Source of the DNA: Denticeps clupeoides
Taxonomy: Eukaryota; Chordata; Actinopteri; Clupeiformes; Denticipitidae
Assembly: GCF_900700375.1 (NCBI RefSeq)
Contig: NC_041709.1
Location: 27,135,515 to 27,199,514 of the forward strand
DNA: 64,000 bases
Direction of reading: 5' to 3'
The notes under the pieces are model-generated. The model had not been told where the DNA came from, did not search any database, and was given only the letters and a program-made list of their open reading frames with translations. Below are positions 44,250 through 54,300 of this stretch, piece after piece (the first letter of the stretch is position 1; each line of letters opens with the position of its first letter). Both the position numbers and the translations under genes were made by a program.

Positions 44250-45326
44250 AGTAAAAGGCACGTCCTGAGGCAGCCTTCTTATTGGACAATGACAAACCAT
44301 GCACTGACACCACTTGCAGGCTCACTCTACCCTGGAAGGGGGTCCCTCTCTGTATCACTCATTCCCAAGGTTTCTTCCTTTCTTTTTTTCCTCTCTCCTA
44401 GATTTTTTTCATTGTGTGCAGAAGGGTCAAGTGTGGGGGGTGTCAACTGTAGGGCCTGTCAAAGCCCATTGAGACATACTGATGTGATTTTGGGCTATAT
44501 AAGAAATACGTGTTGTTCTTCTCACCAGCTTCTGCAGGACTATAGAGGTCCCTCCAATACATTCTGTGCTTGTAGTCATCTTTCGGGGCATACAGGTATG
44601 TGTTCAGACCCCATTTCTGCTCCCTAGGAAAGATAATCACCAGCACACCCACAGTTATACAGCCTCACTTGCTTGGCAAACTTTAGTACTAGAGTTGGGA
44701 ATCGAGTTTATTACCGGCGGAAAAGTTCCTTCCTTTGCTCCATAGTCCATGGTCGACCATAAAACCCTGCATTAAGCAAGGTTCAGCAAGTAAAGACAAT
44801 TATTACATGAATGATATCTAAGTAACATAAGAAACGTGTAGGTCATTATCCGATTCTGCCTGCTGCAAACATATGGGATACATGTGGATCCAAACATGAA
44901 ACAAGTTATTGAAATAAATTTCACATCCCACTTCCTACTCATACTGAAATCCAGAATCTTTTGATTTATACATCAACTGCGATAAATTCCCCAAACTTCT
45001 TGGACAGCTAACCAAGAGTCTCCCACCAGGAGGTTAAGGGTTCAAAACTTTAAAATATTTTCTGTCATTCATGTTGCTTTTTCTGGATTACAAATTGACA
45101 GGACAACTTTTCTTCACTATATATTTGCATATCCTGTATTTGAGAGGACACAATTGTTGACACCATATTATTATTATTATTATGTATTATTATCGACGTT
45201 TCTGTTGCATTTTCTGCATCCCTGCAGAATACAGGTTAAAAACACAAACACTCACAAAACTTGCACATACACCTACTCACCCTCAACCACACCAGACAAA
45301 AAGCGTCTTGAACTGTCATTAGCCAT
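39501..45326 (-). CDS. O-GlcNAcase family protein (OGA or OGA-like), shortened
   Basis: Sixteen coding exons on the minus strand: 45281-45326, 44715-44766, 44526-44623, 44071-44201, 43272-43443, 43083-43181, 42539-42814, 42332-42430, 42004-42266, 41616-41790, 41288-41373, 41107-41199, 40670-40758, 40477-40597, 40271-40394, 39501-39637. They total 2061 bases, 686 aa with no frame break. OGA removes O-linked GlcNAc from nuclear and cytosolic proteins. The GH84 domain is clear: [52 protein letters not shown], the catalytic pair in [14 protein letters not shown], and [15 protein letters not shown]. The stalk has [16 protein letters not shown] and [15 protein letters not shown]-terminal acetyltransferase-like region ends [20 protein letters not shown]. 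Human OGA is 916 aa. Here the N-terminus ([16 protein letters not shown]) and the acidic linker are much shorter and the C-terminus is diverged, so this may be a paralogue. The symbol is left empty. Confidence 0.88.
39638..40270. other. last intron of the OGA-like gene
   Basis: AT-rich intron of about 630 bases. No repeat or coding content recognised. Confidence 0.5.
42826..42872. repeat. (GT)n(TA)n microsatellite in an OGA-like intron
   Basis: A GT dinucleotide run followed by a TA run, beginning just upstream of the acceptor of exon 42539-42814 on the gene strand. The CA-rich complement forms part of the pyrimidine-containing acceptor region. Confidence 0.85.
43444..44070. other. OGA-like intron 4
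   Basis: AT-rich intron with no recognised repeat or exon. Confidence 0.5.
44213..44247. repeat. A-run (T-run on the gene strand) at an OGA-like acceptor
   Basis: Over 30 consecutive A on the plus strand. On the coding strand it is a T-run that serves as the polypyrimidine tract about 12 bases before the acceptor of exon 44071-44201. Confidence 0.85.
44281..44516 (+). mobile_element. L2-type LINE 3'-tail fragment filling an OGA-like intron
   Basis: Same tail as at 4185-4425 and 5265-5431: CACTGACACCACTTGCAGGC, GTGTGGGGGGTGTCAACTG, and GGGCTATATAAGAAATACG at the end. It is antisense to the host gene. It ends about 9 bases from the exon boundary at 44526, so it makes up most of the roughly 320-base intron. 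Confidence 0.8.
44767..45280. other. OGA-like intron 1
   Basis: AT-rich intron with a (TTA)n run near 45165-45185. Nothing else recognised. Confidence 0.5.
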
Positions 45327-45780
45327 GACCGAGGGTTTCCTCGCAACAACGCAAAATATGCAGCAGCGGCGGAGGAGGAGGACGAGATAATGACGATGAT
45401 GCAGCTTATACGCCTGATGAGCGCAACGTCACACGACGTGACGCCTGCGCGCTGTTAACAATGCGCCCACACACAGCCTGCTGCTGGCGGGGGAGACACG
45501 GGATCCGACGAATTGCTACTTGCCCGGCTCTACTTTTTATGCACTGGCCAACTTCTCAAGTTCAGCCCCACACGGGATCGAAGCCCGAAAACCATTCCTG
45601 GGTTCTACCCACTGCGCAAACGCAGTCGCCGCGTCCCAGCTGCACAAAATGGACATTGACGTTCCGACTCATGAAGACGTGGTCCTCTTCCAAACTTCAT
45701 TTTAACTAACATGTGCAACACGAAGACCGTGCGATGATGGAAAAATAAGAACAAAAGACAGAAGATTTAAAGGTACAGAG
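45327..45780 (-). promoter_or_regulatory. OGA-like promoter / 5' UTR region
   Basis: CpG-containing sequence upstream of the minus-strand start at 45326, with a GCGGCGGAGG-type purine stretch at 45365-45390. It also holds a CG-dense part with CACACGACGTGACGCCTG near 45430. Open frames on the plus strand here show no recognised protein. Confidence 0.4.
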
Positions 45781-46150
45781 CGCGACGTTCTCTTAAAGGA
45801 GCCGCGCACATTTTGGCCGCCAATCGGTGGAGTTAGCCGAAGTGCATTTTGGGACATATCGCCATATTGAGGGTATTGCTCGTGTGGCTACCTGTTTTGG
45901 ACTGCGCATGCGCAACGGTTAGGTTTAGGAGTATGGTTAGGTTTAAACAGTATCGCAGTGGCTTTCAGAGTACCGGGTTTTTGGTCCAAATCGGGTATCG
46001 ACAGTTCGTTGTAGAAGCGTATTGCATTGTCGCTGTCGCTACCCGATTTGTTAAGGCAATTGAAGCAGTGCATCATGGGATCTGTAGTTTGTTTGTCGCC
46101 GGGCCATAATTGTGAATCCGTATGTGGTGATCTCGCGGGATGTTTGACGC
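45780..46150. promoter_or_regulatory. promoter-like cluster: NRF1 and ZNF143-type motifs, inverted repeat
   Basis: Contains the palindromic NRF1 consensus TGCGCATGCGCA at 45903-45914. A ZNF143/SBS-like block lies at about 46070-46091 (GCATCATGGGATCTGTAGTT). An 18-base inverted repeat pairs 45987-46004 with 46033-46050 (AAATCGGGTATCGACAG and its near complement). These are marks of a housekeeping promoter, yet no coding gene starts to its right before 48 kb. It could serve the OGA-like gene, be divergent, or be part of a repeat. Confidence 0.4.
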
Positions 46151-46246
46151 CCCGGTTTTACAGGATTTTTTCTTGAATTAAAAAGATGCACTCCTCTGAT
46201 AAGCTCTTACTTGCAGTGTTTTTTATTTGTCCAAACTCCTGTTCAG

Positions 46247-46600
46247 GCACTGGTCAAAGTCAAGTCAAGGTCAACTTTATTGTCATCTCACAATATACAA
46301 GCACACAGAGAGAGGAGATTGCGAAACTTTGGAAATTCACAGTGTGCAAAAGGACATAGTGGAATGGAATAACACACACCACAAAAACATGACCAAGGAC
46401 ATTGTGGACATTGTGCGCTGAGCCATAAAATAGGTACAGGTCGAGACAAACTAGACAAACCAGGCAAGTAGCGGCAATATATCAAAATGTATTTAGGATA
46501 TAGTATATGATATACTATGATAATAATGGCAGTAGTAGAGATATGGCATGATGATAATAATATCACAGCATCACAGTGTATGATCGTTATTAATCAATCA
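46247..46600 (-). mobile_element. Rex1/CR1-like LINE 3' end
   Basis: TCAAGGTCAACTTTATTGTC at the start matches the 3' end of the LINE at 33855-34330 (GGTTCAACTTTATTGTCATT). The remainder is non-coding and degraded. The right bound is approximate. Confidence 0.5.
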
Positions 46601-46885
46601 CTTAAGTCAGAAATATATAATATTAAAGAAGAGTAAGTGACGGCTGCTGTAGTACGTGCCTCAACACGGAATTACATCTTCAGTGACACACTTCAGTATT
46701 TCACGTCATTTTAGGTTACACAGCCAACCTGTATCTCTGATAATTCATTAAAACCACCAGCTTACTTGAAAAACAGTTAAAGCTTTCACTTCTCATGTTG
46801 CACTTCATACCTTTCTGTCAACGTTCATTTTATTAGTTAATTATAAACACGGCATCTAAATAAATAACCAAGCCTTATGCAAAAG

Positions 46886-47383
46886 TACACTGCTCAAAAA
46901 ATAAAGGGAACACAAAATTAAAACATCGTAGATCTGAATGAATGGAATACTACTACTTTGTTCTTTACATAGTTGAATGTGCTGACAACAAAAACCACAA
47001 AAACGTATCAATGGAAATCAAATTGATTAACCCATGTAGTTCTCAAAATTAAAGTAGGAAAACAGACAATAGGCTGATCCAACTTTGATGTAATGTCCTT
47101 AAAACAAGTCAATGTGAGGCTCAGTAGTGTGTCGCCTCCATGAAGTCTGTTTCTGACCATTTGAACAGACACATACACATTTGTGATCATCCTGTTCCTC
47201 CTTGCACAAAGCCGGAGGTGGTGGTCCTGCTGCTGGGTTGTTGCTCTCCTACAGCCTCCTCCAGATGTACTGGCCTGTCTCCTGGTAGAGCCTCCGTGCT
47301 CTGGACACTACGCTGACACAGCAAACCTTTACTTTGAGTTACATTGTGTTGTTTAAATGCTCACTTAGTATTTTGGAGCAGTT
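46886..47383. mobile_element. Tc1-like transposon, internally deleted
   Basis: The left end TACACTGCTCAAAAAATAAA and right end TTTTGGAGCAGT match the family at 3058-5682. The body keeps subterminal sequence (TGATCCAACTTTGATGTAAT, then CTGCTGCTGGGTTGTTGCTC) but lacks most of the transposase. A TA flank is seen at the left. Confidence 0.8.
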
Positions 47384-47456
47384 CATCTTCTTCAATCAGC
47401 TGCTTCCATTAAGGGTTCCTTTTTGGCAAAAAAAATTCCAACCCCAATTACAGGTT

Positions 47457-47712
47457 GGGGCAGTGGTGGCCTAGTGGTTAAGGAAGTGGCCCCGTAATCA
47501 GAAGGTTGCCGGTTCGAATCCCGATCCACTAAGGTGCCACTGAGGTGCCACTGAGCAAAGCACCGTCCCCACACACTGCTCCCTGGGCGCCTGTCATGGC
47601 TGCCCACTGCTCACTCAGGGTGATGGGTTAAATGCAGAGGACAAATTTCACTGTGTGCACAGTGTGCTGTGCTGCTGTGTATCACATGTGACAATCACTT
47701 CACTTCACTTTA
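47457..47712 (+). mobile_element. tRNA-derived SINE (family A), best full-length plus copy
   Basis: Complete from GGGGCAGTGGTGGCCTAGTG, through the B-box GGTTCGAATCCC and the CTGGGCGCCTGTCATGGCTG core, to GTATCACATGTGACAATCAC and a TTCACTTCACTTT end. A good reference copy for the family. Confidence 0.93.
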
Positions 47713-48375
47713 AAATTATTGTTAAAATATGCATTTTAGAAACCAAGAAAAGCTGCAGTCATTTAAATTTTTTTCACCCACTTTTATTAAATTCATTTAA
47801 CACTGAGTTCAAAATGGCTTAAAAAAAATACAGGACCCACACATGGTCAATTTAGGGACAACAATCCACCTGCTGTCCATGCCTTTGGACACGGGGAAAG
47901 CATGCAAACTCTGCACACAGCAGATATTAATTCATAATTGTCAATATACTCCAGGTTCATTTTGGTTCAAGCATTTCCGCGTTCATTAAAAAAATGGAAA
48001 ACTATAAAAAAAATTAACAAAACTAACAAGCAGGTCATGTCCGAATATTTTACATAATTAATATTAACATGGTCACTACACAAGGTTTGACTCTGGAATA
48101 ATATAACTGGCAAGTTCATTTGCAGCTCTGAGGCCAACACTTTTCTGCAAAAACTTGTGCTGCCCCTGATCAAGTGTTTTTGGAACTAAAAGAGATGCCA
48201 GAAAAGTGTGAATTTTAAAAGTACTTTCTCCTACCACAAAAAAAAAATTAAATCAAAACAAAAAAACATTAGTCAAGTACTAATAAAAAAAATATATATA
48301 TTTTTTTACAGACAGCCTTGGGTCGCTCCCTGTAACATTTTCCTCCTCTTCCCACAGAAACTTGTTCTCCTGCTA
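47713..48375. other. 3' flank of pprc1
   Basis: AT-rich with A-runs. It should hold the pprc1 3' UTR on the minus strand. No gene or repeat recognised. Confidence 0.45.
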
Positions 48376-51300
48376 TCACTTCAGCCCTCTCTGTGCCTGT
48401 TTCAGTAACGTGTCAAAGTCGAGGGTGTCAATTTTACTTCTGGGTGGAGTGGGGTTACCTTCGCGGTTTGAATCTGGGGAACAAAAAAAAATAAGTTTTT
48501 ATAATCACAATAGAAAGAATGAATACAATAAAACAGACCCAACTGGATACCAGATTCTATTTGTGCTTTGATCCATAAGACCCCTAATTCTTGCAGATAT
48601 TAACTGACTTGACAACTTGATCTGTCATAAACACTAACCCAGGTCAGCATAGCTTGATTTGCAGAACTGGCGTCTTCCACCAAAGCAGAGGTCAAATGGT
48701 AACTCGTCTGGTTGGCGAAGCTTGCCCCCCTTCTCGAGGGCAGTGAAGGCATTCTCTGTACTATAGTATGTTACAAAGCCATAGTTGTCACTGCAAACGG
48801 GGACAAAAAAAAAAAAAAAGTTTCCATGGTGATTAACAGTAGTAACTCAACAGAGACAACTTTTTCCAAGTCTTTGTGACTATATATTGATGTGTGCATG
48901 AAATAAAAAAAAAAAAAAAAAAAAAAAAATGAGACAAGATTGAGCTGTGTTCAGAATATTAGCTTATAATAGTTTTTTTCTTTCCATACAAGGAATTGCA
49001 CTGGGAAGATGACAAATGCTATCAAAATTAAAGCATGAAAAGAAACTAATCACGTCTTATTCCTTTACAGAATGTGAAAACTGAGTATTAGGCTGTTAAG
49101 AAAATAGCACTGTCCACATTCCTTTACAAACTCAAACATTCACTGTGTAAACTGAATTTTTTTAATCATTCATTTAATATTTAGCTGTGTTCCACTTGTG
49201 TTCCATGAAGTCAACAAAGTCCTGGGTTTGCCTCAAACAGCATTTTTGATGTCACTCCACAAGTGTGCGCATCCTAAAGGTACCGGAATGGGGTCAATCA
49301 CATGTCTGATGATGACAATTTTGTTGGTCTAGAACAAAGATGTTTACTATGAAGGGCCGCATTTTAGACTTTTGTTATACAAACACATTCACATGTAAAA
49401 TATTTCCTAAATATTTCAGTATATCCAGAAGGCATTTCACTAAATCCGGAAGGTTCTATGGATTCTTGTGTGGCGACCCGATTCAAATCAGGTAGTGACA
49501 CCACTCTCCCTTCCTGACTAAAGCTTCTCTGTCAACCGAGCACCACCGTGCTACCAGCCACAGCGCGCCTACTATAAATATTACTTTTTTTTTTTTTTTT
49601 TACTTGGCTCATTCCTGGGAGTTTGGGCAAATGAAGACATAATACAGTTCTTCACGGATACACTGTGATGTATTGAGATGATACAGAGAAGACAGAGTGG
49701 CATCACTACCCGGTTTGGACTGCTTACCACTGTGAATTGGGTCGCCTCACAGAAATACATAGGACTGCCTTCTGGATATAGTGAAATGCCTTCCGGATAG
49801 TGAAATGTTCACTCCGGATATACTGAAATATTCACTCACACGAACATGTAAAAAGCTAATGCTATATGGGCGTTTAACACACTGCTTACGTTTAATGCTG
49901 AAGCCTTTTGTTTGTTACATAAGAGTACAACATTTGCTGGTTTAATTAGCACTTGGTTCAGAGATTATTTATTTCCATACTGTACTCTTACCCCTGACTC
50001 CTGAAATGCACAGTGCAGTCCTGGATCTCCCCGAAGACCGAGAAGCGTCCCCTGAGCTCAGACTGTGTCATGTTCCCATGGATGCGTCCCACATACACCA
50101 CCCTGCGTTCATCCTGAGACACAAACAGCTTAAGCTATAAACCCACACATATAGACATTTTAGGAGTTCTGAATGGCTAGTTGATGTAAAGCAGCAGCCA
50201 GTACTCACAATAGCTTTCTGTTTCAGGATCTTTCTCTCTATGGACTGGTGTTCAAAATTGCGGTCACTGTTCCTACAGAGATAAGAGGAAATATTCAGAT
50301 TGTCGTACCTAAAAGAAAAGCTGAATGATGTAATAAGGACTATGAAATGACAGGCTGGAGTAAGTTCAAGGGAGCTTTATGGTCATTTAAGCTACTTACA
50401 TGTTAGACAGTACATAGTGAAATGAAAAACCATTTCGCTAGAACTTGAGATTGTGGGAATTTATTCAGGAATCACCTTGAGAATCTGTAAGAGCCCCGGT
50501 GCACGTGGCTCCTGTGTGGCCGTGAAGACCGAGATCTGGAGTAATTAGGGTGGTGACAACAGGACGAAGAACGGGACGAAGAACGGGACGAAGAACGGGA
50601 CGAAGAACGGGACGAAGAACGGGACGAAGAACGGGAGCTGGAGCAGAAACTGCTCTCTGAGCACCTGAAGCGGTAGCTGCAAAACGGAGTAGAGATAAAA
50701 TGCAAATATCTAGAAAAAATACATATACATACAAATAAATACATACATGGGATCATCCTATGAGGTCTCACCTCTTTTGGGGCGGAGATGGAGACCTGGA
50801 ACTTGAAGAGCAAGACGAGCATGACCGGGATGATGACGAGGATGAACAGGAGTCAAATCTCTCCCTGTAGGACCTCCTTGTCCTGCTCCTCCCTCTGAGA
50901 GGAGGACTAAGGGGCCGAGAAGAACGCTCAGCACTGTTACTGCTTGCCCTTTGAAACGGAGTTGCAGTGTCAACATCTGACCTGCAAGGGGAGCTGTCAG
51001 GAGAAAGCATGACCGACTCAGCGACACAGAAAGTCCTATGATCCAGCGAATGCTGGCTGACACATTTCCTCTTGGCCTGAGGTGAGGTGCCAAGCTCCAT
51101 AGACGGAAGTTGCATTGTGACATTCACTTGGGCTCCCTGAGGTTTGCAGTAGTCGTGGTCCAAAAATGCCTGCACCTGAGACAAAGTAAGGGTGGAGACA
51201 GTCACTGGGGCACAGGTCCTGGGGTGGCACCTGCTGGCACGCAGCGGGCGGGCGTCGATGATCTGAATGGCCTTTGATAAAGGCTGTTTGTTGGACTCTG

Positions 51301-54300
51301 ATTTCGTTGGGGTAAGGGGTTTCCAGGTCTGGTGTGGAGGAGTGGCCGGAGGGGTAAGACCTGAGGGGACAAACATACAGAGGCGTTTTCATTCATAACG
51401 ATACATTTATAGCAGCTATGTGCAGGTGAAAGCACGACAGCTACACACCTGCAGTGCTGCCCAGATCTGGGGTCTTCTGTCGAGTCTCTCTGTCACACCT
51501 TTTCTCCAGTCTGACTTCAGGAACCTTCGGCCCCACTTTGGGTACAGAAGAAAGGGATTATAATAATGCATTTAATTTATATTACCCTTTTCATTGCAAG
51601 ATCACAAAGGATTACAGGTTAAAACATTGAGAGATTAAATACCTGTGGGGGTGGAGACCAAAGGTTTTACTAAAAATAAACGTTTATTGTAGAACACTGA
51701 AGTTGAGAAAAAAAAAAAGAAAAAAAAAACAAAAAAAAAAAAAAAACAAAACAAAAGCAGCCCAACCCAACCAGAAAAAAAAAAGAAACAAACTGGTTAT
51801 ATCACTTGGATATCAAACCAGGACAGAGCCACACCATATCTGACGCTTGGGCTCACTTGGAGAGGGATCTAAATCCGTAACAACCATAAACCTTAGTCCT
51901 GCCCTATAAACCGCAATAAAGGCTCGCATCAATCTGAAAAGCGACACACCCATACAACCCCCCCCCCCCCCCTTCTCCTCCTGCTCATACCTTGTGTTTC
52001 TTCAAATTGTTCAAGTAGACTGGCAAGGTCACTGGCTTCGATTCCTGCACCATAAAACACAGGGAAGGGGGGGAGAGAAGGCACTGAAACCACACCCGCT
52101 GGGCCAGAGTGACGACAGTCAATTTAATCAAGTTCTGAGCAGGAGCACAAACACAGCAGGTTCGTGCCTTACCAACATCTCCGATCACTGGGGGAGGAGA
52201 TCGTCGAACTCTCTGGCTCCTGTCCTCAGGCTTATCTTGGGTTTTTGATATGGCTTGGTCAGAGAATTCCTCAATGTTTGTTGAGTCTGCGGGTGGACTT
52301 CGGCAATCATTAGTCAATGGACTTGTTTGGGGGGGTCGGCTCCTACACTGGCTCTCTGGTAAGGAGCTGGGGCCACAGAGAAGTTCTGTCTTGTTACGGT
52401 CCTCCATTTTTGGGCAGGAAGGTAGAAGAACTCTAACAGGGTTAGGTGGATCACTACAAACAGGAGCTCTCCATTTAGAAAATGTGGGTTTTACTGGTGA
52501 AAATGGCCTTTTTTGAGCCTTTGGAACATTTGCTGAAGGAAGCTCTGCTTCAAGACGTTGGGAAGCAAGTAGGCAGGGGATGGGAGGAAGCTTGCTAGGT
52601 ATTTCAGGAACTGAGGGCCACTTGGTTCTGAGGTTATCCCGTTTCTCCACCTGCGGGATTTTCTTCTGCTGCCTCAGAAGGCGATATTGCTGCAGGCTGA
52701 GCGATCGGGGCTTGGGTTCATCGAGAAGAGAAGCACATGTTTCTAGGACACCAGCCAACTGACCATCTTGAAGTCTTGTGGAGACAGACTCCACTGATTC
52801 AAGTTCTCTGCAATCATGTGAGAGACCTTCACCTTGATCCAAAACTTGGACTGGCATATCATGGATTGATGTTAAATTTGGAGCGAATCTCACTCTTTTC
52901 TTCACCTTTAAAGATCTGTTGTGGTTTGTTGAATCCCATTTGACCAACACACTTTTTTGAGACCTTTCAACTGTGTAGATGTCACCCTTCCCACCCCTAC
53001 CTTCCCACTTTTGGGTGTCACTCAAAGAGCACTTGTCAAGTGCCTTGTCTTTGGTCTTTTCCACATGGGCTATTTTGGTGGAAGATCTCATACAGTTTTT
53101 CCTGCCTCCTGTCACCAGGTGGTGCTGCAACTTGCCAGCAAGTGATGTCACCTTCTCAGAGAGTGCCAGGACTATTTCTCCTTGCTGCCTGCTCTCCAAC
53201 ACATCCAAGACAATCCCTTCCTCAGGCAACCCGATGACATCTACATCCTCATCCTCAACGTCCTCCAAAGAGGGCGCCAAGCAGTACGAGTGCATGTACC
53301 TCACCAGATCAGTCACGTACACTGTTATGAAGTCGGACAGCCTACCATCCTTGGTCATCCATGGTTCTGTGGTGGGAGGATCTGACTCTGTAAAAAATCT
53401 CCTGCAGGGTCCTTCCCTGACCTCAGTCTGCTCCTCTTCCTCTTCTACCGCCCTCATGGGCACACAAGGCTTCCTATTGTCATCTGACACCTTGGCGAAA
53501 AGGCCTCCATCAGGAAGAGTATCAAACGGTGACAGGGTCTCGTCATCAACATGATCAAGGATTTCAGTCAGGGCGGTGAGTAGTGTGGCCTCGCTCTCCT
53601 CATCAATCCTGCTCAGTCCCTGAAAAAGTCAATAGATTTAATACTCAAATGTTTAAATGTATGTTATCAATGTTGTGATTTTGACATTTAGTCACTAAAA
53701 ATCCTGTAAAACTTTTCTTACCTCTGCAGCATTTTCTGTTTCCTGAAAAAGGGACAAGATGGTGGGATCAAGGCAGCCATGGAGGGACTTTTCCGTGTTC
53801 AAAGCACAGAGCCCAAAGCGTGAAAAATCGTCTCTTCCCACTCTGCCCTGTTTCAAAGAAAACAAAAAATTGAATATGGGTATAATATCATACAAACTAC
53901 AATATCAAGCACGTTCCCTTCTAGTTCTGTAACTGTGGTGCAATAGTGGAAAGCCCACCCCAAAGTGCTATCAGGAAAGTATTAGAACACCACCCAACCC
54001 CAAACAGATGATAAAATTAATGTCCATTATCTTCTTACAGTGTTTATTGTTGCATAATTACATTCAACTTACACATACACACACAAAACAATATGGGATT
54101 CGCCATTTGTGTGTACTAAATATAGCTTCTGAAAAAGAAACACAAAGAGATTTACATTTTATAACATTTTTATTTGATATTTCAATTCTCACCATTAATA
54201 CCCCCATGTTTAACATTTATTAACCACGCCTCCTCATGGTCCTGGGAAATTCAGATCTAGCCTGTGGCACAGGTGTCATTCTGATGGGAATCATCACATT

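Noticed and set aside
45461-45709. Plus-strand frame of 82 residues upstream of the OGA-like gene
   Set aside because: No recognised motif, in GC-rich promoter DNA. Overlapping frames of similar length exist, as expected by chance.
50465-50734. Minus-strand frame with a VLRP repeat
   Set aside because: It is the alternative frame of the 12-base repeat in the pprc1 RS exon. The S-S-R-S frame joins correctly to the neighbouring exons.
51985-52172. Extension of the large pprc1 exon to the frame end at 51985
   Set aside because: The extra residues do not match the family. A good donor at 52172/52173 and a separate exon at 51991-52044 restore the conserved IEASDLASLLEQFEE segment in the right phase.
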